In this document: positions 24,801-34,440 of the stretch, in pieces
How positions within the stretch are numbered: position 1 is the first letter of the stretch
How the letters are laid out: the number at the start of each line of letters is the position of its first letter
Assembly: GCA_027186245.1 (NCBI GenBank)
Contig: CP114481.1
Location: 10,001-74,000 of the forward strand
Length of the DNA stretch: 64,000 bases
Origin: Coriaria nepalensis
Lineage: Eukaryota; Streptophyta; Magnoliopsida; Cucurbitales; Coriariaceae
Reading direction: 5' to 3'
Position numbers and translations under genes: made by a program
Notes under the pieces: generated by a model
Database searches by the model: none
What the model was told of the DNA's origin: nothing
The model's input: only the letters and a program-made list of their open reading frames with translations

Positions 24801-27165
24801 TTCCAAAAGGAGAACAAAATGGGTGAATATAATTTTTAGGAAACTATCTCTATGCCCTTAGTTAATTCTGATGAACCGTTAATGAAATACTAGTTGAAAA
24901 TATGGAAACTAGTGAGAGTATTCCTCCTTCTACTTTCCCGAATGTGACTGTATTAGGGGGAGATGTAATTCCAACATAACCAAAACTTCAAGTTTATACT
25001 AGAAAACGGTTTCACAAAACTAGTACAGCCCCAACCATTATTCCTTCAGCAGATGACCAATCTCATCCGCCGAGTAATGGCCCTGCAACTCAAGTGAATC
25101 TTCCTTCTCTATCTCTTCATAATCAGTCTCCTAATGATCTTAACATTCCTATTACATTTAGAAAAGGAACTTGCACTTGCACTCAGCATCTTATGGCAAA
25201 ATACTTATCCTATAAAAACTTGTCAAATACTCATAGAGCATTTGTGACTAGGATCTCAAATCTGTCTGTTCTAAGAACTATTCATGAAGCTTTGGGTGAT
25301 CCGAATTAGAAATTGGCTGTGATAGAGGAGATGAATGCTCTTAGGAAGAATAACACTTGGAGTGTTATTGATCTGCCCGAGAATAAGAAGACAGTTGGGT
25401 GTAAATGGGTGTTCATATTTAAGTGTAAAGCTGATGGAAGTGTGGAACGAGACAAGGTGAGACATGTAGCAAAAGGATTCACTCAAACTCATGGTATTGA
25501 CTACCAAGAAACTTTTGCCCATGTTGCTAAGATTAACTCTATTAGAATATTTCTTTCCCTTGCAGTTAACTTCAATTGGTCACTTCATCAATTTGATGTA
25601 AAAAATGTCTTTTTAAATGGAGACCTACAAGGATAAGTCTATATGGACCTACCACCTGGATTTAAAGAAAGACTTGGGAAGGGTAGAGTGTGCAAGTTGA
25701 AGAAAGCTCTATATAGACTTAAGTAATCTCCTATAGCTTGGTTTGAGCGGTTTGGGGAAGTTATTAGGAGACTTGGATTCTTACAAAGTCAACCTGATCA
25801 CACACTATTTTTTAAGCATTCCACCAAAGGTAAAATAGCCATTTTGATTGTTTATGTAGATGACATAATCATGACAGGAGATGACTTAACTGAAATCAAC
25901 AACTTAAAAAGGAAACTTCAGGCAGAATTTGAAGTCAAGGACTTGGGAAAATTGAAGTACTTCCTTGGAATGGAGTTTGCAAGGTCCAAAGAGGGAATTT
26001 TTGTCAACCAATTTTAAATATGTGCTTGATCTACTCAAAGAAACAAGGATGACTGGCTGTAAGGCATCAAATACTCCTACTGAACCGAATGTAAAATTGA
26101 AGACAACAGCTTCTAATGAAGTAATGAATAGAGAACGTTATCAAAGATTGGTTGGGAGACTGATTTATCTAACACATACTAGACCTGCCATTACTTTTGC
26201 AGTAAGCATTGTAAGTCAGTTCATGCATTTACCAGGGCCTACTTACTTTGAAGCTGTTTTCAGAATTTTAAGATATCTAAAAGGGACTCCGGGCAAAGGA
26301 TTGATGTTAAAAAATAAAGGTCATCTTCAAGTTGAAGCCTACATGGACGTAGACTAGGCGGGTAATATAATCGACAGGAGATCTACCTTGGGCTATTGTA
26401 CCTTTGTCAGAGAAAATTTGGTAACATACAAGCAAGAAACAAAGTGTAGTGGCAAGGAGTAGTGTTGAAGCTGAATTTCGCTCGGTAGCCCATGATTTCT
26501 GTAAAGTATTATGGATTAAGCGGCTTCTAGGAGAATTGAAGATTCCTACAACACCTATCAAAGTGTACTGTGACAACAAGGCAGTCATTTCTACTGCTCA
26601 CAATCCTATCCTCTACGATAGGACAAAGCATGTAGAAGTGGACAAGGACTTCATAAAAGAAAAAATAGATAGTGATATGTATGTCTTATATACCTACAAC
26701 TAGCCAAATAGCAGATATACTCACCAAGGGACTTCCTAAGGTGTTACACGAGACTTTAGTCAACAAGCTTGCCATGAGAGATATCTTCATGCCAACTTGA
26801 GGGGGAGTGTTGAAAGTCTTACTGGAATCCCTAGGAATTAGGCTATAATTATGTACCATATTTGAGTAGTTCTATATTTAGATAAATAGAGAAATTAGTG
26901 GTGTAGAATAGTAACTATAGGGATCTATTCTTTATTTGACAGATTCTTTCCTATTTTGAATCCTAGAAGGGTCTATAAGTTTGTATAACCTTATACAGAA
27001 ATAGGTGAGTTGAATATTTTCATACCTGGTTCTCTGTTTTTAAAAGCCCTAATTAGACTAGCATATTTGTTTCATTTAGGAATAGCAGCACCTGTTGCGG
27101 CACAACCACAGTTTGTAGTTCCTAAGTTTCTGCAAGGTAGCGGTTCTGACCAAACATCTGGTTGA
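15626..27165 (+). CDS. RRM-domain RNA-binding protein (RBM24/38-like, plant ARP1-type), six coding exons
   Basis: Six exons (15626-15862, 16096-16219, 16336-16465, 17164-17200, 17280-17520, 27080-27165) join in phase to 855 nt, 284 aa. A Ser-rich N-terminus precedes one RRM: RNP2 KVFVGGLAW at residues 35-43, and RNP1 SKGYGFVTF across the exon 1/2 junction (74-82). After it come the family motif [15 protein letters not shown], a long Pro/Tyr/Gly/Gln-rich tail, and a QFVVPKF box near the C-terminus. Known relatives are single-RRM plant proteins that bind RNA in nucleus or cytoplasm; the target here is unknown. No stop interrupts it, so it looks functional despite about 7 kb of transposons in the last intron. 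Confidence 0.88.
16096..16219 (+). CDS. RRM gene coding exon 2
   Basis: Completes the [23 protein letters not shown] then [13 protein letters not shown]. Acceptor GGGTTTAG, donor GTATGT, leaves one base (phase 1). Confidence 0.9.
16336..16465 (+). CDS. RRM gene coding exon 3
   Basis: 43 codons plus split codons, low-complexity tail ([20 protein letters not shown]). Acceptor CTAATAG, donor GTAAGT, leaves two bases. Confidence 0.88.
17164..17200 (+). CDS. RRM gene coding exon 4 (37 nt micro-exon)
   Basis: Encodes [12 protein letters not shown]. It is short, but both splice sites (TGTGTAG and GTCAGT) and the phase fit. The preceding intron (16466-17163) shows nothing else. Confidence 0.82.
17280..17520 (+). 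CDS. RRM gene coding exon 5
   Basis: 80 codons plus one base, [20 protein letters not shown] onward, rich in Tyr, Gly, Ser and Met. Donor GTACAT at 17521 opens the 9.6 kb last intron. Confidence 0.88.
17521..18262 (+). other. Last RRM intron, part before the hAT-like element
   Basis: Non-coding. It contains a GC-rich patch with a repeated GGTCGGGC motif (17860-17930) and a T run at 18016. No transposon boundary can be shown for the patch. Confidence 0.5.
18519..19464. mobile_element. MULE-like non-autonomous element nested in the hAT-like element
   Basis: Long imperfect terminal inverted repeats, about 180 bp. The left arm contains TTTTTAGTCCCTCTAATCGC and the right arm its diverged reverse complement near 19350. 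Flanking 9-bp direct repeats TATTTATTT (18510-18518) and TATTTATTA (19465-19473) differ in one base; 9 bp is the Mutator length. No transposase. The core is a tandem repeat of palindromic units. Confidence 0.7.
18868..19198. repeat. 42-44 bp tandem repeat with palindromic units
   Basis: About six units; successive GGAGGTC starts at about 18946, 18988, 19032, 19076 and 19118. Each unit carries GGAGGTC at one end, GGACCTCC at the other, and GAGAGCTC between, so each can fold on itself. It sits in the centre of the MULE-like element. Confidence 0.8.
19879..20331. other. Last RRM intron, between hAT-like element and copia
   Basis: Non-coding intron sequence; the open frames on the - strand here are short and without a domain. 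Confidence 0.5.
20337..20571 (+). repeat. 5' LTR of intronic copia
   Basis: 235 bp, TGTTGAAAGTC to TTTTTA, directly followed by TGGTATCAGAG (20572-20582), the initiator tRNA-Met primer site. Confidence 0.9.
20633..21490 (+). pseudogene. Broken gag of intronic copia
   Basis: Starts at ATG 20633 ([15 protein letters not shown]) with the gag motif [14 protein letters not shown] frameshift near 20790 and several stops follow. A second open part is 21021-21308 ([37 protein letters not shown]), and a zinc knuckle ([14 protein letters not shown], last Cys lost) lies at about 21430. It ends at the ACCAT target site of the insertion at 21491. Confidence 0.82.
21491..23362 (+). mobile_element. Probable solo LTR of a gypsy-type element, nested in the copia
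   Basis: Starts TGATACGAG, ends ACACTTATCA, and is flanked by an exact ACCAT duplication (21486-21490 and 23363-23367). The copia reading resumes at the right border. Without its own nested insertion it is about 1.4 kb. It has no gag or pol frame, a CT-rich stretch (22930-23100) and an A-rich end. The TG...CA ends and 5-bp duplication fit an LTR. The family is not certain; the TGATA...TATCA ends resemble gypsy LTRs. Confidence 0.65.
21972..22430 (+). mobile_element. 459-bp solo LTR (family S), nested
   Basis: Starts TGTCACAGAC, ends CACGTGACA, giving inverted tips TGTCAC/GTGACA. Flanked by a 4-bp duplication AGAA (21968-21971 and 22431-22434). A related copy with a different 4-bp duplication lies at 32657-33093. 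TATA-like GTCTATATAAAGAGG is at about 22196, so the LTR promoter would fire to the right. Confidence 0.82.
23363..23950 (+). pseudogene. Protease region of intronic copia
   Basis: Gag tail ([16 protein letters not shown]) and protease [18 protein letters not shown]; the family form is DSGASDHMT, so Ala is Ile here. The frame is open 23433-23843, then shifts into the pre-integrase region. Confidence 0.8.
23951..24791 (+). pseudogene. Integrase of intronic copia, degraded
   Basis: Fragments: [10 protein letters not shown] (about 24150), a deletion after it, a decayed second Asp region (RTNNGT), [20 protein letters not shown] (about 24340), and the tail [20 protein letters not shown] (24603 on). 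A direct repeat of about 42 bp (AATGTTTTCAATGAATATTC, at 24401 and 24438) is a small local duplication. Confidence 0.8.
25094..25960 (+). pseudogene. Reverse transcriptase of intronic copia
   Basis: Two open parts, 25094-25309 and 25313-25636, then broken sequence to about 25960. Motifs: [51 protein letters not shown] followed by a stop, and [14 protein letters not shown] (catalytic Asp pair) at about 25848. The order is right and the core residues remain, but at least three stops interrupt it. Confidence 0.85.
25965..26795 (+). pseudogene. RNase H end of intronic copia
   Basis: Connection domain ([40 protein letters not shown]) with a stop where the first catalytic Asp motif should read DADWAG (DVD then TAG at about 26355). 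Then [20 protein letters not shown] and [20 protein letters not shown] (26449-26703). The end is out of frame. Confidence 0.82.
26808..27042 (+). repeat. 3' LTR of intronic copia
   Basis: 235 bp, preceded by the polypurine tract TTGAGGGGGAG. Confidence 0.9.
27080..27165 (+). CDS. RRM gene coding exon 6 and stop
   Basis: Acceptor TTTCATTTAG lies 37 bases after the copia 3' LTR. It completes the split Gly codon and reads [20 protein letters not shown] to TGA at 27163-27165. The QFVVP box near the C-terminus fits plant relatives, so the exon pairing across 9.6 kb is well supported. Confidence 0.85.
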
Positions 27166-28300
27166 GGGGTTGATTGCGGTAAGCAATACATCTCCTGGTA
27201 GCATATATACGTGGTGCTTTGCCTATCTTTGTCACCCTGTATAATATCAATGGTGGAGATGCTGTAGTGTTTGCAGGTATCCTTAGATTGCAGCAGGCCT
27301 CAGAGCAGCAGAACTGCTACTTGAGTGGCGGGCTTCGGATCTAGTCTTGCAAACAATTTATCTTGCATTCTAAAGGTAGGCTTGTGTTCAAAGTATTTTA
27401 GCTGTCCATGGAAAAAACGATCATACCAAGATCCTGTAAGTATAGACATTGAGGTATGCTGACAGTGCAACTGCTTAATAGTTCAAGCAGTGTTTGGTCT
27501 AATGCCTCATTTACTTTGCAGGTCAATAGTCATTCTCACCAGAGAAGTCAGATGGAGGAGTCTCTCCAGATGGTGGAGAAGGGGATATGGAAGATGCAAG
27601 CCGCACTTCTTTTAGGACACCTTTCACCTTGTTTTCTACTAAACCCTCATATACTACTGTTGCCCGAGATGAGTAGCAGTTAGGCATGGATTGATGGGTG
27701 CTCGAATCGGTTTCCGGCATCCAATTAGGAATAAAAACACATGTAAAAAGTCAGCACACTAGAATCAACATGTGATTCTCGTTATAGTGCAGTCCCAGCA
27801 TTTTGGGAGTATAGACAAGATAGTCTCTGGTGTCCTGTGTGCTTGTTGTCATTGGTCTGTCGTTTTGTTATAATTTGATTCGGGTATTTTGTGCATATTA
27901 GTGTTAGGATTTGTTGATAATTGACTACTGTAACTTTGGATCATCGTTTGAGGCTGAGCTTCAAAACATGGGAGAAGCTTCGAGTATAGTTCTTATTTGG
28001 AAGACGATTTCTTTTTCTTATTTGATGATGATACCCTTTAATGATTTCTTTAATACTGTCCCAAACCAAAAGGTTTATCTTCTCGGTCTCGTTTTGGCGC
28101 GGAGCTCGTCATTTTGTGCTATGAATAGACTCATCTACTAAAGAGATGATGACAAAACCAATTATATATTGGTGTATTAATCTGAATTGCCACATAAAAA
28201 ATAAATAATGAAAGCCTTTCTGAAATACGGATGCTATTATTTCTGGTGAAAAACCCTTGAGTTTTCATTTAACACGACAAGAAGGGAGATGATAGAAATT
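27166..28300 (+). other. 3' UTR and downstream flank of the RRM gene
   Basis: GC-normal, non-coding, with spliceable-looking sequence (a tract ending GTTTGCAG at about 27278). The transcript end cannot be placed; AATAAATAATG near 28200 is one candidate signal. The open frame 27911-28141 shows no domain. Confidence 0.45.
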
Positions 28301-29189
28301 TGAACCATGGTACTTTTTGTACTTTTTATTATTAGAGGATGAATACGGTGGAGCAGGGTCAAATCCTATGAAAAAGTAACTGGTTTTAATAGCCAATTGT
28401 GTGATGTATGGGATGTGGTTTGTTCCACAAATCCTATGATTCGTTTATTAAATTTTTTTTTTCCTTCTTTTGATGTTTATTTGTTCACTGCCCACTCACA
28501 TTATTTTCTCAATTAAATTCTTCATAAATTTAATTTAATTTTAATTAATATAATACTTTAATTAATATTTTTTTTTAAACAATTATATATTATTTATATA
28601 TTATTTTTTAATAAAAGAATTAAAGGTAACAGAACAAATAATATTAAAATAAATTTAACTTGATTAAAATAATTTAAATTTTTGAAAATTCACTTTAAAT
28701 TTAATATAACTTGAGGTTTTTTTTTTTAATACAAAATTTTTTCAGATTTTTTTAAAAAATATCTGATATAAGCATTTAGATATTTTGATATGGATGCTCT
28801 CTTATTACCTCCATCCTAGTGGTTTTAATGTTTGCTATAAGGTTGTACATGCAATGGTAGTAGTATGAGATGTAAATAATGAGAGATTCGTATATGCATT
28901 ATATGTATTGTTATGTGATAGGATAAATATGATGTTAAATCATAAACATTATTTTTATATGTTACATCAAAAATAATATTTGTAATTAAGATCTAACTTT
29001 GTCGCTCGTCGTGTGACTTGGTAATACAAAACTTTTTCTAAGCAAGTTAGTAGTTGTCAACACGCAACAAAGAGCAGATGGAAGTCATTCTACTGCAGCA
29101 ACTTATGTAAATGTCATGAACTCATCCTTGAACAAACATCCTTGAAAGTATGTTTGTTGAGTATATATAACTGAGAAACACCACAACTT
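28301..29189. other. AT-rich intergenic DNA
   Basis: 28440-28760 is extremely AT-rich with long T and A runs. No coding or RNA feature is visible. The break point of the truncated gypsy that follows lies somewhere in 29000-29190. Confidence 0.5.
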
Positions 29190-29195
29190 GAAACT

Positions 29196-29455
29196 CTTAT
29201 TTGACGTCTAAGATAAATAAGATTTGAACACTCGGTAGGGGCTCAACATCACCAACTTGGAACGCTTATTTGGCATCCAAGATAAAGAAGATCTGAGTAC
29301 CTAATAGGGGCTCAACATCACTAACTTAGAACACTTATTTACGTCCAAGAAAAAGAAGATTTGAGCACCTGATAGGGGTTCAGCATCGATAACTTGGAAC
29401 GCTTATTTGACGTCGAAGATAAAAATAATCTGAGCATCCTGGAATGCTTATTTGG
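29196..29455. repeat. ~69-bp tandem repeat of Tat copy D
   Basis: CTTATTT starts at 29196, 29265, 29334, 29402 and a shortened unit at 29447. Units share AACTTGGAACGCTTATTTG and AGGGGCTCAACATC. The reverse complement matches the 70-bp repeat at 39825-40104 in the other copy. Confidence 0.85.
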
Positions 29456-29735
29456 CGATGTTGCGAGCATGCGAAAGGGACTCAGTACCTAACAATTGAA
29501 CGGGTAGCCCGATACTTAAGTTTATTTTCTCTGAAAAGCTTAGCCCGTACGTGTTCAGGTTTTCATAAAAGGGGAAAGAAGACTAAGTATTGGAGTAGTA
29601 TGAGAGAAGCAAATGAGCTAAAGAAATTATTATAGTGGTGAGAGAGAAGTAAAAGAGTTGAAGAAATTCTTTTATAAAAGGAAGTTCAATTACAAAAAAC
29701 AACAACAAACAAACAAGGGAAAAAAATACAAAAGT

Positions 29736-32219
29736 CTATAGATCAGCAATAATAGGAGGGTTGCCATCCTCAATTTTAGTGGTCACCACCTTAGTAGTAG
29801 TAGCTGCTGGAGCAACCTCAGCTCCTTCGGCCTGGCCCACAGAGTTTTCATCCCTGGGAAGCTCAATTTCTTCCATGTTGATTGAAGAGAACTTCAACTC
29901 AACCACAATGAGGCATGACAGAAAGCCCCTGTCACTAATTTTGGATTTTAACATGGAAAACTCATCGGACTTTAGGTATTCAGCCACATCGGCACTCTTA
30001 ATGTGGGGAATTTCAGTTTTGAGGCTCACCAACTTAGCTCAGGTACTCACCAGTTGTTCTCTAACATCCTGAAGCTCGATCACACCAGTTTTCCTAAGGT
30101 CGACCTCCTCGTAGTACTTCTTGATGAGTTGATTCTTTTCAAATGTCAACTCTTTAACTTGTTGGATGGAGGTGAGGGTGCTCTGTTTCACCTTCTCATT
30201 CTCAGAGCGTAGGCGTTCAACCTCCTCCTGCTGGAATGTCTAAATTGAAGCCCCCACAATTGCTGAGGCCATATTTGGCACTAAAAAAAAAGAAGGGAGA
30301 GTTTAGTTAATAAATACAACGTCAAAGTGGAATTTAACACTTGAAGAAAATAAACTCACTATGGAAAGGCAGGCGCTTAGGATCTCCTAGACCTCAGGTA
30401 AGGGAAGCCCTGCTAGTCGAAGGTTCTCCGGCCCTAAATGAAGATTTGAAGTCTCTCTCAGATATTCCCTTAGCGAGGCCTCGTTGATCTGCGGCTTCAA
30501 TAGAGGCCCTGACCCAGATTGCTGCATCAGGAAGGCTAGCATGGATGTGCACCAGGATAGGGGCGAGGGTAGGGGAGCGATGCCCGAAAGCACAGGGGTG
30601 GTTCAGACTGAAGCTGCAGGTGGAGGAGAGGAGCTACACACGTCCGCTCTCAACTGACACTAAGGTAGCCCCTTAAATCTAAGCCTCTCACCTTGGGCAG
30701 GTGAATTCAGAGGAGTTCCCTACCTCTTCTGAGCTTGCCTGGAAGCAACCTTGGCTTCTCTCCTCTTTTCCCGCTCCAATTACTTTTTGTCGGTCAAGGC
30801 TTTCACCTCAACCCTTGAAATGTTTTTTGCAAAAAAACTTTAAAGTGTTAGAAAGCAGATTCAATAAAAAATACTTAAGGTAAGACTAAGAAGAGGTTAC
30901 CCTGAGGGAAAACCCTCAGTTTGGCCTGAAGAATACCCAAAGGAAGTGCCCTAATTTAGGTTTAGGGTATAGTGTGTAAGGGGTCGACGTCTAAGGGCAG
31001 GTAAGCACATATTAGGCCATAATTGGTTAGTTTGTCAACTGTCAGAACTACTCTAAAATTCCTCTCCTCTTCAGTTTAACTCATAAGGGCATCACACACA
31101 GCCTCGTCCACCTTAGAAAGTAGCATATCGGTCTTGGGTATGCACTTCTCTTAAAGCTCGGTGCAGAGGGAGTATTGGCAAACAGGACACTGCCAATTTT
31201 TAGTCATGATGAACCACTTCTCCTTCCAGAACTTATTGGCTTATGGAAGTCCAGTTATTGGTTTGCCCTTCTCAAGTGAAGCCTAGTACCACCCCTTATT
31301 GCTTTGGCTCAAACTCATCAGTGAATGGAAGAAGTTGATTCTTGGAGCATGCCCAATCTCTTCATAATACATCACAAATAGCTCCAATACGGTTCTCCAT
31401 GCATTTGGGACTAACTCGCCAGGAGTAATCCTCCAGATGTATAGTAAGGATTGAATGATCGGGTGGAGGGGAACCCTGAAGTCCCAAACAAAAATGTCCA
31501 TGTAGACAACTGTTTCTCCGGACCTATCTGCACCCACTGAGGATATGCATTCATGCTCCACAGGTATACGGATGTTGATGCAGGAGGAGATGTCGTACTC
31601 CGTCAAGATGTGGAAGCGATCATCCTCGTTGAACGTTGAAACGACCTCCTTGTAGTGGTCTGGACGAGGTTGAGCTGCCCCATTTGTTTTCTTCTTCGGT
31701 TCAGGCTGGACCTTCCTTAGTCTATCCATCTCAGATGTACCTGACCATGAGTAAGGGAACGAGTCAGCCTCAGGTTAGGTGTTTATAATCGCCGATGTTC
31801 TATCCTAAATCATAGATGATGATCATAAGGCTAGCCAAAAAGGAAAGAATTCACCTAAGTGTGAGGAAACTCTGAGGAGTAGGATGACTAAGGGTTACCT
31901 TAATGAAGGTCAAGAGTGAATTTCTTAAGGGTTGAGAAATATTGAGGAGTAGTATAGCTGGGCAGAGTATTGAGGTCAGTTAAAACACTTCGCCTAAGTT
32001 TTGGAAATAAAAAGATCAAAGCTACGTGCAAAAGGCAAACATCTACAAGGTCAGTCCTTATACCTATTTCCTATCAAAATTCATTATTTCAAAGAAAAAT
32101 TAAAGCGGGAAAAGGTTCATGCGAAGAACATTCATAGAAAATGAAGAACAGTTGAAGAAAATTGGAAAATTCAAAGAAAATGTAGAAGGCAAAGACAACT
32201 TACTTGCTCTGTCAGACAT
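29736..32219 (-). pseudogene. Antisense gene of Tat copy D, spliced and degraded
   Basis: Runs on the - strand, opposite to the retrotransposon. Exon 1 is 32219-32204 (MSDRA plus one base), donor GTAAGT; exon 2 begins at 31740 after TGGTCAG and reads VQPEPKKKTNGAAQPRPDHY and VVYMDIFVWDFRVPLHPIIQ. A PNAWR motif and a GWY follow, then a stop at 31283. The middle part resembles the plant 'putative gypsy-type transposon' domain (Pfam PF04195), by recall. A later part (30032-29736) is a coiled-coil-like end (SADVAEYLKSDEFSMLKSKI). Stops lie between. The function of this class is unknown. Confidence 0.7.
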
Positions 32220-32628
32220 TGTTGGTAGAGTAGCTGATGCGGACGATGGTTTGCGGTGGTTGGAACGACGATGAGAGGTAATAGATTTCAAGAAAAATAG
32301 GAGGCTTGAGAGAGAATGCTCGAATTCAAGAGAGGAAGCTTGGAGTGAAATGAAAATGGTGGAAGAGCGATTATTAAATGAGAAGAGGGGAGGGGAACGA
32401 ATGCGACTGTTACGTGTGGCATCTTGCATGTAATGCGTGTCATAGCCTTATTGGTCATTACGGATAACGACAAGTGTAAATCAAGGTGCATTTAAGATGC
32501 CGGTTTGCGTCCTTTCACATCCCTCAGTACGGATGGGGGTCGGTAAAGAGAATATGGTATTGTTAGCTGAAATGGAGGTCAGAATGCCACGTAACTCATA
32601 GAAAGTTGTTGCGTGTCAAAGGGCTAAC

Positions 32629-33806
32629 TGTTATACCTGATTCTAGGACAGTCTTATGTCACATAAAACCTTACTTGATAGGACAGATGGAGGAGGCTTC
32701 ACGGAAGAGTCTTGAAACTTCTAGGGTTTCCTACACACTTTTGGAATTCTCTAAAACTTTGTACATTCTTCTAGTATCTTGTAGAATAGTAGATATTTGT
32801 ATAGAAGTTTCTAAAAGATAAATCATGGCCGCTAGATCGAGTTGATCTTGACCATCCATTTTAAGGTGGGTGGGGGTCTATATAAGGAGGAGTCCTCCTC
32901 ATTTGTAAATCATTCAAAAATACTAGCATTCTAGCAATACAAAGAGTTCTTTATTCTCTCTAGCTTAAGTGTTCTTCTAAGTCTTCAAGCAAACCTCTTG
33001 GCAAGGTTCGATTAGGCTGACTTGGTTACTCGGAGGAGTGTCAAGTGCTGCACAGAGCATCTAAGTTCGGGGTGAAACTTTACGCACATGACACTTAGCT
33101 GGGCAGCCTCGAAAGATGAGGTCGGGCAACGTTCGCTTAGACTATGGAAATAGAGTATGATAACCGAGGCTGAGAAACGACAGGGCTGAGGTTGCATCAG
33201 CCTGACTAACAATGTTTGAACGTGATTAGAAGCCTCAAGAAGGCACTGAGGTTAAGGTAGGCATTTCTTTGCTTAGCTCAGCTGGTGGCAGGGTGACCCT
33301 GAACGAGTGGATAACTAGAAAGTAACCGACATTCGAGTGGAGACTTTGTCCTTGGTGTGTCAGACGGAGGTGGCACGATTGCGTGTAGAGGTGTCCTGGG
33401 AGATGTGAGACTGAGGTAGTGTTGTGCGACCCAAGTGGACAGGTGAGTGGGGAGCAAATCTCTGCCATGCCAGACTGTGAGGTGCTGATACTATCATGAA
33501 ACATAGGGTTGTCAGAGGGCTGAAAAATAGGAGCACGACACGTGTAAAGTTATCGGGTACCTCCCAACTCAAACCAGGTATAAAAACCTAGTGACAAAAC
33601 AATAAGAGATAATGCAGAATTCCTAAAAGAATAGCAACTACATTTTATTCCCTCATTTTTTCTCTTTAAAAAACTGACTAGAGCATCGGAGTGGGATTGG
33701 CCGACTACCACCCCGACCGCAGTTCACTATTGAGTGTAGATGGAAATCTTTAGGACATACTACAGATTGTATAACCTTCCGTAACAAATAAAAATCTACG
33801 TCAATA
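32629..33806 (+). repeat. 3' LTR of Tat copy D, split by a solo LTR
   Basis: Starts TGTTATACCTG after the polypurine tract. About 737 bp without the inserted family S LTR. Its reverse complement aligns with 43845-44562. The right end is set by that alignment and has lost the canonical CA. Confidence 0.65.
32657..33093 (+). mobile_element. 437-bp solo LTR (family S) inside Tat LTR
   Basis: TGTCACATAA to CACATGACA, flanked by an exact 4-bp duplication CTTA (32653-32656 and 33094-33097). It aligns along its whole length with 21972-22430, including TATA-like GTCTATATAAGGAGG at about 32876 and the tail TTCGGGGTGAAACTTTACGC. Confidence 0.85.
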
Positions 33807-33841
33807 GATACTATTATTTTCTACGACCATTGCATAGTTAC

Positions 33842-34103
33842 CATCAAGAACACTGATCAGTGCCTGAAAGAAGGCGCTCAAACTGAGGGCACTAGTCGTC
33901 TTCTCAAGCAGAATCTCTCTTTTTCTTCTTTGTCTTCTACAATATCCCTTGGCTGCTGCTGCCGCTTCTTCTAATAGCTTCTGGCTCTCACAAGAGATAA
34001 CAGGATGATTAATATGTCTCGTACCCAGTCCATTTAAATTATTCTTCTCTTTGAAAATACGAGCGAATGAGGTTAGAGAAAACAGAGACGAAACTGAGGC
34101 CAT
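33842..34103 (-). pseudogene. Truncated unrecognised gene, first exon only
   Basis: A - strand frame starting MASVSSLFSLTSFARIFKEK, Ser/Ala-rich and poor in acidic residues at the start, like an organelle transit peptide. It goes on CRRQRRKREILLEKTTSALS, an RR followed by a moderately hydrophobic stretch. A possible donor G|GTAACT lies at 33841, and 35 bases further the Tat LTR begins. I do not recognise the protein. It may be the N-terminal exon of a chloroplast protein whose rest was lost or displaced by the gypsy insertion, or a chance frame. Confidence 0.35.
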
Positions 34104-34440
34104 GTCTTCAATTTCATGATAAAAAGCAGGACGATTTCATACATGTGAACCAAAAAAAAAAAAAAAAAAAAGTAGAGGTAGGAAGTCCCCTGCTTTACTT
34201 GGGCCAAAATAAATGGGCATATAAAGAGTGAAAACGACCGGGCCATTATTACATGGACCCGCAAGTAAATGACAACACTGTTAATGGACAGAATGAAAGG
34301 GGCCCACGTTGAATATACAGTTTAAGACCGTAAAGAAGTGGAGGAGTCGAAGATGGAAGTCGGAAGAAGAGAAGGTCATGGTCATGGTCATGCATGAACC
34401 CTAAGAGCTCCAATCCTCTCTCTTCCTCCATATCTTTGCA
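34104..34440. promoter_or_regulatory. Possible shared promoter region
   Basis: The 340 bases between the - strand gene fragment and the leader of the + strand alpha-crystallin-domain gene. It includes an A20-like run (34150-34171) and a TTTATATGCCC box on the - strand (about 34215). A head-to-head arrangement would share this region; the promoter role is inferred from position only. Confidence 0.35.

Larger units (their letters stand above)
20337..27042 (+). mobile_element. Ty1/copia LTR retrotransposon in the last intron of the RRM gene
   Basis: Two 235-bp LTRs enclose a primer site, gag, protease, integrase, reverse transcriptase and RNase H in copia order, all on the + strand and all broken. 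Flanks AAAGG (20332-20336) and AAAGC (27043-27047) look like a duplication with one change. Both LTRs end in TTTTTA rather than CA. They differ at about 15 of 235 sites (~6%), so it is old. A 1.87 kb LTR-like insertion splits it after the zinc knuckle. Similarity in gag and pol places it near the outer copia at 4405. Confidence 0.92.
29190..33806 (+). mobile_element. 5'-truncated Tat-like Ty3/gypsy element (copy D)
   Basis: Only the 3' part survives: a tandem repeat, an antisense gene on the - strand, a polypurine tract (AAAGGGCTAAC, 32618-32628) and a 3' LTR. The left LTR, gag and pol are missing. The same order is found, reversed, in the longer copy at 36136-47597, where gag-pol is present, which gives the family and orientation. 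Its right border cuts into a - strand gene fragment at about 33806. Confidence 0.75.
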
